A DNA stretch of 64,000 bases from Denitratisoma sp. DHT3 (GTDB lineage Bacteria > Pseudomonadota > Gammaproteobacteria > Burkholderiales > Rhodocyclaceae): assembly GCF_007833355.1 (NCBI RefSeq), contig NZ_CP020914.1:978047-1042046 (forward strand). The letters are read 5' to 3'. Position 1 is the first letter of the stretch, and every line of letters starts with the position of its first letter. The notes below the pieces were generated by a model. That model saw only the letters and a list, made by a program, of their open reading frames with translations, was not told the origin of the DNA and ran no database searches. Below, one piece after another: positions 10,348 to 19,808 of this stretch. A program made the translations under genes and the position numbers.

Positions 10348-10898
10348 TGGATGCGCCGAAGAAAAAACTGCGCGTCGCCACCACCTCGCTTGCCGGCTGC
10401 TTCGGTTGCCACATGTCCTTCCTCGACATCGACGAACGCCTGATGGCGCTGCTGGAGCTGGTGGAGTTCGATCGTTCCCCGCTGACCGACATCAAGCATT
10501 GCGGCCCCTGCGACCTGGGCCTGATCGAGGGCGGTGTCTGCAATGCGGAAAACGTCCATGTGCTGCGGGAGTTCCGCAGGAACTGCAAGATCCTGGTCGC
10601 CGTCGGCGCCTGCGCCATCAACGGTGGCCTGCCGGCGCAGCGCAACCACCTGGACCTGCGGGACATTCTCGCGGAGGTTTATCACACCAGCCCTGGGCTG
10701 GCGCCCGGCAGCGCCATCCCCAGCGACCCGGAGCTGCCCCTGCCGCTGAACAAGGTGCATCCGATCCACGAAGTGGTGAAGATCGACTACTTCCTCCCGG
10801 GCTGCCCGCCCTCCGGCGACGCGATCTGGGAATTCCTCACCGATCTGCTGGCCGGCCGCACCCCGGTGATGGGGCATGGTCTGCTGCATTACGACTGA
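10347..10898 (+). CDS. hoxY: NAD-reducing hydrogenase small subunit HoxY
   Basis: Small subunit of the [NiFe] hydrogenase module, holding the proximal 4Fe-4S cluster. The 183 residues have no Tat signal, consistent with a cytoplasmic enzyme. Candidate ligands are Cys18 and Cys21 (CFGC), Cys89 (VGACAINGG) and Cys153 (LPGCPPSGD). It is joined to hoxU by a TGATG overlap. Unlike the other hox junctions, the gap to hoxH is about 100 bp and is filled by an inverted-repeat element. Confidence 0.96.
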   Translation: MDAPKKKLRVATTSLAGCFGCHMSFLDIDERLMALLELVEFDRSPLTDIKHCGPCDLGLIEGGVCNAENVHVLREFRRNCKILVAVGACAINGGLPAQRNHLDLRDILAEVYHTSPGLAPGSAIPSDPELPLPLNKVHPIHEVVKIDYFLPGCPPSGDAIWEFLTDLLAGRTPVMGHGLLHYD

Positions 10899-10910
10899 CA
10901 AAACCATGGG

Positions 10911-10983
10911 TCACAGAGGACACAGGGAAAACCCAGTTCGAGTTTGTCGCGCCTTTTCTCTGTGTGCTCTGCGTCCTCTGTGG
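10911..10983. repeat. Inverted-repeat element between hoxY and hoxH
   Basis: Left arm CACAGAGGACACAGGGAAAA (10912-10931) pairs imperfectly with a longer right arm (10954-10982) that ends CGTCCTCTGTG. A 17-nt part of the left arm, GAGGACACAGGGAAAAC, recurs at 34784-34800. The composition differs from the flanking genes. It resembles the CACAGAGG-type interspersed repeats common in environmental proteobacteria. Confidence 0.65.
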
Positions 10984-11000
10984 CAAAAAGGTTTACTTCC

Positions 11001-12491
11001 ATGACCCACGAACTCGAAACCGCCGACACCGCCGGTAAGAACCTGAGGCGAGTCGCCATCGACCCGGTCTCCCGGGTGGAGGGCCACGGCAAGGTGACGA
11101 TCCTGCTCGACGAAAACGACAAGGTGCACCAGGTGCGGCTGCACATCGTCGAGTTCCGCGGGTTCGAACGCTTCATCCAGGGGCGGCCCTATTGGGAGGT
11201 GCCGGTGATGGTGCAGCGCCTGTGCGGCATCTGCCCGGTCTCCCACCACCTGGCGGCATCCAAGGCGCTGGACGTGGTGCTGGGCGCGGAACGCCTGACG
11301 CCGGCGGCGGAGAAACTGCGCCGGCTGATGCATTACGGCCAGATCCTCCAGTCCCACGCCCTGCACTTCTTCCACCTGTCCTCGCCGGACCTGTTGTTCG
11401 GCTTCGATTCCGAAGTGGGCAAGCGCAACATCGTCGGCGTGGCCGCGCAATACCCGGACATCGCCAAAAAGGGCGTGCTGCTGCGCAAGTACGGCCAGGA
11501 GGTGATCCGCATGACCGCCGGCAAGCGGGTCCACGGCACCGGCGCCGTCCCCGGCGGGATGAACAAGGCCCTGACCCGCGCCGAGCGGGACGCCCTGCGC
11601 GCCGATGTCTACCAGATGGTGGCCTGGAGCCGCGAGGCCGTCGCCATCATCAAGCAGCTGCATCGGCAGAACCCGGCCCTCTACGACGGCTTCGGCGCCT
11701 TTCGCTCCAACTTCATGAGCCTGGTGGCGCCGGACGGCGCCATGGATTTGTATCACGGCGCCCTGCGCGCACGGGACGCGGACGGGAAGATCATCTTCGA
11801 CCAGGTCGATTACCAGCGTTACGACCAGGTGATCGCCGAGGAGGTGAAGCCCTGGAGCTACATGAAGTTCCCCTTCCTGCAGCAGCTCGGTCCCGAGGAC
11901 GGCTGGTACAAGGTGGGGCCCCTGGCCCGGGTGCAGAACTGCGACAGCATCCCCACGCCCTTCGCCGAAGCCGAGCGGCGGGAGCTGGCCGCCCATGCCG
12001 GCGCCGGGCCGCTGCACGCCACCCTGGGCTACCACTGGGCGCGGATGATCGAAATGCTGTTCGCCGCGGAGACCATCAAGGATCTGCTCGGCGACGACGA
12101 CCTGGAAAGCGGCGACCTGCTCCGCGGCGGCGAGCGGCGCAAGGAAGGCGTCGGGGTGATCGAGGCGCCCCGCGGCACCCTGTTCCATCATTACCGGGTG
12201 GAGGACAACGATCTGGTGACCATGGCCAACCTGATCGTCTCCACCACCCACAACAACCAGGCGATGAACACGGCGGTGCGCGAGGTGGCGAAGAAGTACC
12301 TGGACGGCCGCGAACTCACCGAGGGGCTGTTGAACCATATCGAGGTCGCCATCCGCGCCTTCGACCCCTGCCTGTCCTGCGCCACCCACGCCCTGGGGCG
12401 GATGCCCCTGGAAGTCCGCCTGGAAAACCACGAGGGGGACTTGCTGGACCGTCTGCGAAAGGATGCCGGCGGTGCCGTTTCCCGCTCATGA
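11001..12491 (+). CDS. hoxH: NAD-reducing hydrogenase large subunit HoxH
   Basis: Catalytic [NiFe] subunit. ATG 11001 is used because AAGG lies 10 bp upstream and the first conserved word (IDPVSRVEGHG) begins near residue 20; an upstream in-frame start at 10944 would translate the repeat. Ni ligands are Cys75 and Cys78 (RLCGICPVSHH) and Cys457 and Cys460 (DPCLSCATH). A 33-residue tail follows His463; such tails are removed by the HoxW protease after Ni insertion. All four Cys are standard codons, so no selenocysteine is involved. Length 496 is normal for HoxH. Confidence 0.97.
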   Translation: MTHELETADTAGKNLRRVAIDPVSRVEGHGKVTILLDENDKVHQVRLHIVEFRGFERFIQGRPYWEVPVMVQRLCGICPVSHHLAASKALDVVLGAERLTPAAEKLRRLMHYGQILQSHALHFFHLSSPDLLFGFDSEVGKRNIVGVAAQYPDIAKKGVLLRKYGQEVIRMTAGKRVHGTGAVPGGMNKALTRAERDALRADVYQMVAWSREAVAIIKQLHRQNPALYDGFGAFRSNFMSLVAPDGAMDLYHGALRARDADGKIIFDQVDYQRYDQVIAEEVKPWSYMKFPFLQQLGPEDGWYKVGPLARVQNCDSIPTPFAEAERRELAAHAGAGPLHATLGYHWARMIEMLFAAETIKDLLGDDDLESGDLLRGGERRKEGVGVIEAPRGTLFHHYRVEDNDLVTMANLIVSTTHNNQAMNTAVREVAKKYLDGRELTEGLLNHIEVAIRAFDPCLSCATHALGRMPLEVRLENHEGDLLDRLRKDAGGAVSRS

Positions 12492-12978
12492 CGCTACGGT
12501 TGCCGGGTTGACTGCCCCCACGCTGATTTTCGGCTGGGGCAATCCCAGCCGCGGCGACGACGCCCTCGGTCCGCGCTTCGTCGAGGCCGTCGAGACGCTG
12601 GTCCAGCGCCATCCCGAGTGGGGGCCGGTGGATTGCCTGACCGATTTCCAGCTCCAGGTGGAACATGCGCTGGATTTGCAGGGGCGCCGCCGAGTGCTGT
12701 TCGTCGATGCCAGCCTGAGCGCCGCGCCGCCGTTCACCGTGGAAACCATCGTTCCGGCCCGGGACGGCAGCTTCACTTCCCACGCGATGTCGCCTCAAGC
12801 CATATTGCAGGTGTATTGCGATCTGGAGGACGTTTCGCCTCCGACCGCCTGCCTGCTGGCCATCCGGGGCGAGGATTTCGAACTGGGCCAGCCCCTCTCC
12901 ACGGCGGCCCGGCATCACCTGGAAAGCGCCCTGGCCTGGACTGCCGGCTGGCTGGAGCGGAATCATGCGGACTGCTGA
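12463..12978 (+). CDS. hoxW: Hydrogenase maturation protease HoxW
   Basis: Endopeptidase that trims the HoxH C-terminus during maturation. The 171-residue product has the M52 signature GWGNPSRGDDALGPRFVEAV early (about residues 24-43) with the expected metal-binding acidic residue, then a CLTDFQLQVEHALDL segment. ATG 12463 overlaps the end of hoxH by 29 bp; a TTG at 12508 is a possible later start. Position right after hoxH supports the assignment. No hyp genes and no hoxI follow. Confidence 0.9.
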   Translation: MPAVPFPAHDATVAGLTAPTLIFGWGNPSRGDDALGPRFVEAVETLVQRHPEWGPVDCLTDFQLQVEHALDLQGRRRVLFVDASLSAAPPFTVETIVPARDGSFTSHAMSPQAILQVYCDLEDVSPPTACLLAIRGEDFELGQPLSTAARHHLESALAWTAGWLERNHADC

Positions 12979-13044
12979 CCGTTGCGCCCGAAGCTCGACC
13001 TGGCGTCGCATCACGTTCTTTCACGGTAAGGAAAATCCGCTGTT

Positions 13045-13635
13045 GTGACGCCACCCGACTATTCATCGCTTTCGCCCAGGGATCTCGAGCGCCTCGCGCT
13101 GCACATCAACCCTGGCGGCTGGTCGGTCGAAGCCGACCGTCCCATCACGACCCTGCTCGGCTCCTGCGTGGCGGTCTGCCTCTACGATCCCAAGCTGCGC
13201 CTGGGAGGCATGAATCATTTCCTGCTGCCCAGCATCAGCCGCTCCGCCAATGCGGATATCGACGTGATCCTCAACGGCGACTATGCGATGGAGGTTCTGG
13301 TCAATGCCCTGTTGGACAAGGGCGCCCAAAAGCGGCGCCTGGTGGCCAAGGCCTTCGGCGGCGGCAACATTGTGAACTCGATCCAGATGGCGATCGGCGA
13401 TCGCAACGCCCAGTTCGCCAAGGAGTGGCTGGAACGGGAAGGCATTCCGCTGCTGGCCTCGGATTTCGGCGGCGCCTGGTCGCGCAAGGTGATCTGCGTG
13501 CCGAGCAGCGGCGATGCCTATTGCCGCCGTACCCCGATCACCCGGCCGGATGTGGCCGCCATCGTGAAAGCCGAAAAGGAATACGAACAGAGCCTGCTGA
13601 AACCGGCCAAGACCAGCCGCATCGAATTGTTCTGA
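13045..13635 (+). CDS. cheD: Chemoreceptor glutamine deamidase CheD
   Basis: CheD converts specific glutamines on chemoreceptors to glutamate. The 196-residue product has the catalytic Cys41 in TTLLGSCVAVCLYD and His58 in LGGMNHFLLP, followed by AKAFGGGNIV. GTG start with AAGGAAAA about 10 bp upstream. In many proteobacteria cheD sits with cheR and cheB; here five hydrogenase genes separate it from cheB, though all point the same way. Confidence 0.95.
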   Translation: MTPPDYSSLSPRDLERLALHINPGGWSVEADRPITTLLGSCVAVCLYDPKLRLGGMNHFLLPSISRSANADIDVILNGDYAMEVLVNALLDKGAQKRRLVAKAFGGGNIVNSIQMAIGDRNAQFAKEWLEREGIPLLASDFGGAWSRKVICVPSSGDAYCRRTPITRPDVAAIVKAEKEYEQSLLKPAKTSRIELF

Positions 13636-13697
13636 GACGGCGCCACGCGCAGCCGGCCCAACGCATCGAAATCCTTCTTCAATAAAAGACGAACACC

Positions 13698-15107
13698 ATG
13701 CTGGACATCGACGAATACATCGAAAACAAGACCTATGACGAAATCCAGGTGGGCGACACGGCCTCGCTCTCCCGCGTGCTGACCACCGAGGACATCCAGA
13801 TGTTCGCCGTGATCTCCGGCGACATCAGCCCCACCCACCTCGATCCGGAATACGCCAAGTCCTTCGCCTTCCGCGAGGTCGTCGCCCACGGCATGTGGCC
13901 GGGCGTGCTGATCACCACCACCCTCGGCACCCAATTGCCGGGGCCGGGAGTGATCTTCATCGACCAGTCGATCCATTTCTCGCGGCCGGTGCGGGTGAAC
14001 GACACGGTCACGGTGACGGTCACCTGCCAGCGCAAGTTCGATCACAACCATCACATCATTTTCGACTGCGTCTGCCACAACCAGGACGGCGCCCGGGTGA
14101 TCCACGGCACCGCCGAAGTGAAAGCGCCGATCGAAAAGGTGCGGCGCCCCAAGATGCGGCTGCCGGACCTGAAACTCACCGCGACCAAGAAGTCCCGCTA
14201 CGAACATCTGCTCACCATGACCACCGGCCTGAGCGCGATTCCGATGGCCGTGGTCCATCCCTGCGACAAGGAGTCGCTGGGTGGCGCGCTTCTGGCGCGC
14301 GATGAAGGACTGATCGAGCCGTTGCTGGTGGGACCGGAGGAAAAGATCCGCGCCCTGGCCGAGCAGATGGGCGCCGACCTCAAGGGCTGCCAGCTCGTCC
14401 CCACCCCCCACAGCCATGCCTCCGCGGAAACCGCCGTCGCCCTGGCGCGCCAGGGCAAGGCCGCGGCCCTGATGAAAGGCTCCCTGCACACCGACGAGTT
14501 GATGGCCGCGGTGGTGGACAAGGAAACCGGCCTGCGCACCGCACGGCGGGTGAGCCATGTGTTCCTGATGGACGTGCCCACCTATCCCCGTCCCCTCCTG
14601 ATCACCGACGCCGCGGTGAATATCGAACCGACGCTGGAAGACAAGGTGGATATCTGCCAGAACGCCATCGACCTGGCGCGGATGCTCAAGATCGACCAGC
14701 CCCGGGTGGCGATCCTGGCGGCGGTGGAGACGGTGAATCCGAAAATGCGCGCCACGCTGGACGCCGCCGCCTTGTGCAAGATGGCGGACCGGGGGCAGAT
14801 CACCGGCGGCGTCCTCGACGGCCCGCTGGCCTTCGACAATGCGATCTCCCTGGTGGCGGCCAAGACCAAGGGCATCCAGTCGCCAGTGGCCGGGCAGGCC
14901 GACATCCTGCTGGTGCCCGACATCGAATCCGGCAACATGCTGGCCAAGCAGCTCGAATACCTGGCCGACGCCCTGGCCGCCGGCATCGTGCTGGGCGCCC
15001 GGGTGCCCATCGTGCTGACCAGCCGCGCCGACAGCGCCCGCACCCGCACCATCTCCACCGCCATCGCCGTGGTGATGGCGCATGCCCGCCGCGCCGCCAA
15101 GAACTGA
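13698..15107 (+). CDS. MaoC-like hydratase fused to phosphate acetyl/butyryltransferase
   Basis: 469-residue two-domain protein. Residues about 1-150 are a hot-dog MaoC-like domain (ISGDISPTHLDPEYA; AHGMWPGVLITTTLG), a fold used for (R)-specific enoyl-CoA hydration. Residues about 165-469 are a phosphate acyltransferase (PTA_PTB family) with VLDGPLAFDNAIS and LLVPDIESGNMLAKQLEY. The same fusion is commonly annotated as bifunctional enoyl-CoA hydratase/phosphate acetyltransferase. The acetate kinase gene follows after 30 bp, so the pair would turn an acyl-CoA into acyl phosphate and then into acid plus ATP. Which acyl group is used cannot be read here. Confidence 0.92.
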   Translation: MLDIDEYIENKTYDEIQVGDTASLSRVLTTEDIQMFAVISGDISPTHLDPEYAKSFAFREVVAHGMWPGVLITTTLGTQLPGPGVIFIDQSIHFSRPVRVNDTVTVTVTCQRKFDHNHHIIFDCVCHNQDGARVIHGTAEVKAPIEKVRRPKMRLPDLKLTATKKSRYEHLLTMTTGLSAIPMAVVHPCDKESLGGALLARDEGLIEPLLVGPEEKIRALAEQMGADLKGCQLVPTPHSHASAETAVALARQGKAAALMKGSLHTDELMAAVVDKETGLRTARRVSHVFLMDVPTYPRPLLITDAAVNIEPTLEDKVDICQNAIDLARMLKIDQPRVAILAAVETVNPKMRATLDAAALCKMADRGQITGGVLDGPLAFDNAISLVAAKTKGIQSPVAGQADILLVPDIESGNMLAKQLEYLADALAAGIVLGARVPIVLTSRADSARTRTISTAIAVVMAHARRAAKN

Positions 15108-15137
15108 CGGCCCGGCCTGCCACTCCCCGTGCTTCCA

Positions 15138-16361
15138 ATGAACGACGCGATCCTCACCCTCAACGCCGGCTCCTCCTCGATCAAGTTCTCCCTTTACGCC
15201 CTGCGCGATCCGCTGCCGGAACAGGCCGAAATGACGGGCCAGATCGACGGCATCGGCACCCGCCCCCACATCAAGGCCCGGGACGGGAGCGGCCAGGTCC
15301 TGGACGACGTGGATGTTCCGCTGCGCGGCGATGCCGACGCCCAGCACCATGCCGCCTTCGAATTCCTGATGGAATGGCTGCGCGGCCACGAAGCCGGCTG
15401 GCGCATCGTGGGCGTCGGTCACCGGGTGGTGCATGGCGCCGACCGCTATTCCCGCCCCCTGCTGCTGGACGACGAGAACATCGCCGTGCTGCAAAGCTTC
15501 ATCTCCCTGGCGCCGCTGCACCAGCCGCACAACCTGGAGGGCGTCGCGGCCCTGCGCGCCTGCCTGCCCGACGTTCCCCACGTCGGATGCTTCGACACCG
15601 CCTTCCACGCCACCCAGGCGCCGGTCGCCACGCGCTACGCCCTGCCGCGCCGCATCACCGACCTGGGCGTGCGCCGCTACGGCTTCCACGGCCTGTCCTA
15701 TGAATACATCGCCGCCACGCTGCCCCGCCATCTGGGCGCCAGGGCCGGCGGCCGGGTGATCGTCGCCCATCTGGGCAACGGCGCCTCGCTGTGCGCCCTG
15801 CGGGAAGGCCGGAGCGTCGCCACCACGATGGGATTCACCGCCCTCGAGGGTCTGATGATGGGTACCCGCACCGGCAGCATCGATCCGGGCGTCCTGCTGT
15901 ACCTGATGGAGTACCAGGGCATGGACGCCGCGGCCCTGACCCGCCTGTTGTACAAGGAATCCGGACTGCTGGGCGTCTCCGGCATTTCCCAGGACATGCG
16001 CACCCTTCTGGCCTCCGCGGCGCCGACGGCCCGCGAAGCGGTGGAATTGTTCTGCTACCGCATCGTGCGCGAGATCGGGTCGCTTGCGGCCGCCCTGGGC
16101 GGACTGGACGCCCTGGTGTTCACCGCCGGCATCGGCGAGCACGCGGCGCCGGTGCGCCAGCAGGTCTGTGCCGACCTCGCCTGGCTGGGCATCGAACTGG
16201 ACCCGACAGCCAATGCCACCGACGCCCGTTGCATCTCCCCCACCGGAGCCGCCACCCCGGTGCTGGTGTTGCCCACCAACGAGGAATGGATGATCGCCCG
16301 GCACACCGCGACCATGATCGCCGGCCCCACACCCGTCGCCGGAGAGAGACACGCTTTTTGA
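15138..16361 (+). CDS. ackA: Acetate kinase
   Basis: Transfers phosphate from acetyl phosphate to ADP (or the reverse). The 407-residue product shows the ASKHA-family words LTLNAGSSSIKFSLY at the N-terminus, GVGHRVVHG, FDTAFHAT, YGFHGLSYEYI, VAHLGNGASLCAL and MGTRTGSIDPG. ATG 15138 is preferred over GTG 15129, although neither has a clear ribosome site. It forms an operon with the MaoC-PTA gene. Propionate or butyrate kinase activity cannot be excluded. Confidence 0.95.
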   Translation: MNDAILTLNAGSSSIKFSLYALRDPLPEQAEMTGQIDGIGTRPHIKARDGSGQVLDDVDVPLRGDADAQHHAAFEFLMEWLRGHEAGWRIVGVGHRVVHGADRYSRPLLLDDENIAVLQSFISLAPLHQPHNLEGVAALRACLPDVPHVGCFDTAFHATQAPVATRYALPRRITDLGVRRYGFHGLSYEYIAATLPRHLGARAGGRVIVAHLGNGASLCALREGRSVATTMGFTALEGLMMGTRTGSIDPGVLLYLMEYQGMDAAALTRLLYKESGLLGVSGISQDMRTLLASAAPTAREAVELFCYRIVREIGSLAAALGGLDALVFTAGIGEHAAPVRQQVCADLAWLGIELDPTANATDARCISPTGAATPVLVLPTNEEWMIARHTATMIAGPTPVAGERHAF

Positions 16362-16472
16362 ATCAGCGACTTATTTCCGTCGTCATGTTCCATGCCCGAA
16401 TTCGCGATGCCGAGACGACGATCAGCGGGGCGAAAAACCGGCTTTTCCCGAGCTTCTGAACGGCCCCCGCAC

Positions 16473-16488
16473 CTACTATATCTAGTGC
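16473..16488. promoter_or_regulatory. Putative NrdR box 1
   Basis: CTACTATATCTAGTGC fits the core of the NrdR consensus (C-W-A-T-A-T-A-T-W-G within a palindrome) at nine of ten core positions. It lies 151 bp before nrdJ. Confidence 0.72.
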
Positions 16489-16504
16489 GTACCGTACCAA
16501 CGAC

Positions 16505-16520
16505 GCACCAGATATAGTGC
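16505..16520. promoter_or_regulatory. Putative NrdR box 2
   Basis: GCACCAGATATAGTGC lies exactly 32 bp from box 1, i.e. three helical turns. Paired boxes at this spacing are the usual architecture of NrdR-controlled ribonucleotide reductase promoters. The core differs from consensus at two positions. Confidence 0.72.
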
Positions 16521-16638
16521 AAACCAGCGCAAACCCTTGTTTTTACTACAAGCGAAATATTTCACTTTGAATCCCGGAAAGACGTGACTATCCTGTTCCG
16601 TCGGCTGTATCGGATCAACTTTTTCTTCGGATCAAAAA

Positions 16639-19521
16639 ATGACAACAGAACTCCACGGCACCGAGGAACCCCAGCAATACATCGGCCAACTTGGCCTGCC
16701 TCTGCCCCAGGAAATCTCGGGCGAGGTTCTGCTGGAGAAATATGCAAAAGGCAATGAGCGCGACGTGCATGAAGTCCGCGCCCGGGTCGCCCGCGCACTG
16801 GCCGCCAACGAAACGGACGAGAAGCGCGCCCATTGGGAAGCCCGCTTCCTCGACGCCCAGGAGCACGGCTTCGTGCCCGCCGGCCGCATCAACTCCGCCG
16901 CCGGCACCGACCTGCGCGCCACCCTGATCAACTGTTTCGTGCAGCCGGTCGGCGACTCGGTGGGCGAGACCGTCGATGGCCGTCCCGGCATCTACACCGC
17001 CCTGGCCCAGGCCGCCGAGACCATGCGCCGGGGCGGCGGCGTCGGCTACGACTTCTCCTCCATCCGGCCGGTGGGCGCCCTGGTCAAGGGCACCCAGTCG
17101 CGCGCCTCCGGCCCCATTTCCTTCATGCGCGTGTTCGACCGCTCCTGCGAGACCGTGGAGTCCGCCGGCGCCCGGCGCGGCGCCCAGATGGGCGTGCTGC
17201 GCTGCGACCACCCGGACATCGAGGCCTTCATCCACGCCAAGGACCAGGGCGACCTGACCAATTTCAACATTTCCGTCGGCGTCACCGACGCCTTCATGCA
17301 GGCCGTGGAGAGCGACGGCTACGCGGAGCTGGCGCACCGCGCCGAGCCCACCGGCGACGTCAAGGCCGAAGGCGCCTACCAGCGCGAGGACGGCCTGTGG
17401 GTCTACCGCAAGGTGCGGGCCCGCGACCTGTGGGACCAGATCATGCGTTCCACCTACGATCATGCCGAACCGGGCATCCTGTTCCTGGACCGCATGAACC
17501 GGGACAACAACCTCTACTACTGCGAGACCATCGAGGCCACCAACCCCTGCGCCGAGCAGCCCCTGCCGCCCTACGGCTGCTGCTGCCTGGGTTCCATCAA
17601 CCTGACCCTGTTCGTCGAGGCGCCCTTCACCGAGCAGGCCAGCTTCAATTTCGCCGGCTTCGCCCAGGTCATCCAGACCTCGGTGCGCATGCTGGACAAC
17701 GTGCTCGACACCACCCACTGGCCCCTGGAGCAGCAGCAGAACGAGGCGCGCAACAAGCGCCGCATCGGCCTGGGCTTCACCGGCCTGGGCGATGCGCTGA
17801 TCATGCTGCGCCTGAAGTACGACAGCGTCGAGGCGCGGGCCATGGCCACGCGGGTTTCCGAGTTCATGCGCGACCAGGCCTATCTGGCGTCCGTCGAACT
17901 GGCCAAGGAACGCGGCCCCTTCCCGCTGTTCAACGCCGACCTGTATCTGTCCGGCGGCAACTTCGCCTCCCGCCTGCCCCAGGAGGTGAAGGACAAGATC
18001 CGCAAGCACGGCCTGCGCAACTCCCATCTGCTGTCGATCGCCCCCACCGGCACCATTTCCCTGGCCTTCGCCGACAATGCCTCCAACGGCATCGAGCCGC
18101 CCTTCTCCTGGACCTACACCCGCAAGAAGCGCATGGCCGACGGCACCCACAAGGAATACGCGGTGGAGGACTACGCCTGGCGCCTCTACAAGCACATGGG
18201 CGGCGACACCGGCAATCTGCCCGACTATTTCGTCACCGCGCTGGAAATCTCCGCCCAGGCCCACAAGGACATGGTGGCGGCGGTGGCGCCCTACATCGAC
18301 ACCTCCATCTCCAAGACGGTGAACGTCCCCGAGGACTACCCCTACGCGGAATTCGAGGATCTCTACATGACCGCCTGGAAGGCGGGGCTGAAGGGCCTGG
18401 CCACCTACCGGCCCAACGCCGTGCTGGGCTCGGTGCTCTCGGTGGAATCCAGCACCCAGAAGCAGCCCCAGGACGTCACCATCGACAGCGCCAACCGGCG
18501 CATGTCCATCGGCGCCCTGCCGGCGCCGGTGCTGGCCAGCCTGCGCTGGCCGGGCCGTCCCAGCCTGCCGGACGGCAACACCGCCTGGTCCTACATGATC
18601 AACACCCCCAATGGCGCCTTCGCCCTCTTCGTCGGCCAGACCGAGAGCGAGACCGGCCGCGGCGTGCCCTTCGAAGTCTGGGTCAATGGCTCCGAGCAGC
18701 CGCGCGGCCTGGGCGCGGTGGCCAAGACCCTGTCGATGGACATGCGCGCCAACGACACCGCCTTCCTCAAGCTCAAGCTCGACGCCCTGGCCAGAACCGT
18801 GGGCGAGGAAAGCTTCGAGATGCCCTTCCCGCCCAACGGCGAGCACCAGTTGATGCCCGGCGTGGTGGCGGCCTTCGCCCGCGTAGTGCGCTACCGCTGC
18901 GAGCGCCTGGACGCCCTCGACGGCGACAACCCGACGCCGGTGCTGGACGCCATGTTCAGCCGCGAGGAACCGAAGACCGGCACCGACGGCACCCTGTCCT
19001 GGACGGTGGACATCTCCAACCCGGCCTCCGGCGAGGAGTTCGTCCTCGGCCTGAAGGAAATCACCCTGCCCGACGGCGTCACCCGCCCCTACTCGGTCTG
19101 GCTCTCGGGCAACTATCCGCGCGCGCTGGACGGCCTGACCAAGCTGCTGTCGCTGGACATGCGGGTGATGGACCCGGCCTGGATCGGCATGAAGCTCAGG
19201 AAGCTGATCGACTATCCGGAGCCCCTGGGCGACTTCATGGCCCGCGTGCCCGGCCAGCAGAAGCAGCAGAACTGGCCCTCCACCGTGGCCTACATCGCCC
19301 GGCTGATCATTCACCGCTACTCCATGCTCGGCATCCTGGACGAGAACGGCTTCCCCACCCGGGAGATGGGCATCCTGGAAACCCCGGGAGCGGCGCCCGA
19401 CAAGGGCGGCGTCAAGATTCAGCAGGGTTCCCTCTGCGGCGAGTGCGGCAACATGACGGTGATCCGCAAGGACGGCTGCGACTTCTGCACCGCCTGCGGC
19501 GCCGTCGGCACCTGCGGCTGA
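16639..19521 (+). CDS. nrdJ: Adenosylcobalamin-dependent (class II) ribonucleotide reductase
   Basis: Makes deoxyribonucleotides with a B12-derived thiyl radical, so it works with or without oxygen. In 960 residues it has the first redox Cys ([13 protein letters not shown]), [18 protein letters not shown] with the thiyl and second redox Cys, and [19 protein letters not shown]. The C-terminal third contains two TSCPD-type repeats ([33 protein letters not shown]). It ends with a Cys-rich tail ([14 protein letters not shown]) that probably re-reduces the active site or binds metal. ATG 16639 has only a weak ribosome site. The upstream NrdR box pair predicts repression when dNTP or ATP pools are high. 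It is monocistronic, with a terminator downstream. Confidence 0.96.
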   Translation: MTTELHGTEEPQQYIGQLGLPLPQEISGEVLLEKYAKGNERDVHEVRARVARALAANETDEKRAHWEARFLDAQEHGFVPAGRINSAAGTDLRATLINCFVQPVGDSVGETVDGRPGIYTALAQAAETMRRGGGVGYDFSSIRPVGALVKGTQSRASGPISFMRVFDRSCETVESAGARRGAQMGVLRCDHPDIEAFIHAKDQGDLTNFNISVGVTDAFMQAVESDGYAELAHRAEPTGDVKAEGAYQREDGLWVYRKVRARDLWDQIMRSTYDHAEPGILFLDRMNRDNNLYYCETIEATNPCAEQPLPPYGCCCLGSINLTLFVEAPFTEQASFNFAGFAQVIQTSVRMLDNVLDTTHWPLEQQQNEARNKRRIGLGFTGLGDALIMLRLKYDSVEARAMATRVSEFMRDQAYLASVELAKERGPFPLFNADLYLSGGNFASRLPQEVKDKIRKHGLRNSHLLSIAPTGTISLAFADNASNGIEPPFSWTYTRKKRMADGTHKEYAVEDYAWRLYKHMGGDTGNLPDYFVTALEISAQAHKDMVAAVAPYIDTSISKTVNVPEDYPYAEFEDLYMTAWKAGLKGLATYRPNAVLGSVLSVESSTQKQPQDVTIDSANRRMSIGALPAPVLASLRWPGRPSLPDGNTAWSYMINTPNGAFALFVGQTESETGRGVPFEVWVNGSEQPRGLGAVAKTLSMDMRANDTAFLKLKLDALARTVGEESFEMPFPPNGEHQLMPGVVAAFARVVRYRCERLDALDGDNPTPVLDAMFSREEPKTGTDGTLSWTVDISNPASGEEFVLGLKEITLPDGVTRPYSVWLSGNYPRALDGLTKLLSLDMRVMDPAWIGMKLRKLIDYPEPLGDFMARVPGQQKQQNWPSTVAYIARLIIHRYSMLGILDENGFPTREMGILETPGAAPDKGGVKIQQGSLCGECGNMTVIRKDGCDFCTACGAVGTCG

Positions 19522-19551
19522 TCCCCGCCGCATAGATCCGATGCCCATCGG

Positions 19552-19586
19552 AACGCCCCGCCATCGCAAGGTGGCGGGGCGTTTTT
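19552..19586 (+). terminator. Rho-independent terminator after nrdJ
   Basis: AACGCCCCGCCA and TGGCGGGGCGTT pair perfectly around a short loop, and the stem runs into TTTTT. It lies about 30 bp after the nrdJ stop. Confidence 0.9.
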
Positions 19587-19808
19587 GATCTGGCAACCGC
19601 ACTGCAGGCAACCGCCGCCGCCGATGCTGGCAGGTCGACTTATTTCAGCCGTGCGTCCCAAGTTATAATTGCCTGGGAAGGCTGGATCGGGTTAATGTGC
19701 AACCTCTCGGAAAGCGCGACCACAACGCGCAACGACAGCGCCGGCCACGGATTTTCCGGGCCGAATCCCGATCCCGCCCATCAGCCATCGAACATTCGAG
19801 GAGAAGCC

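Noticed and set aside
12360..12400. Selenocysteine in HoxH, given the sel genes in the window
   Set aside because: Both C-terminal Ni-ligand positions are Cys codons and there is no in-frame UGA.
13518..16352. 944-residue minus-strand open frame
   Set aside because: Antisense to MaoC-PTA and acetate kinase, with Gly/His-rich composition typical of GC-rich antisense frames.
16362..16638. Cobalamin riboswitch before nrdJ
   Set aside because: The leader is short and shows NrdR boxes but no B12-box-like conserved core.
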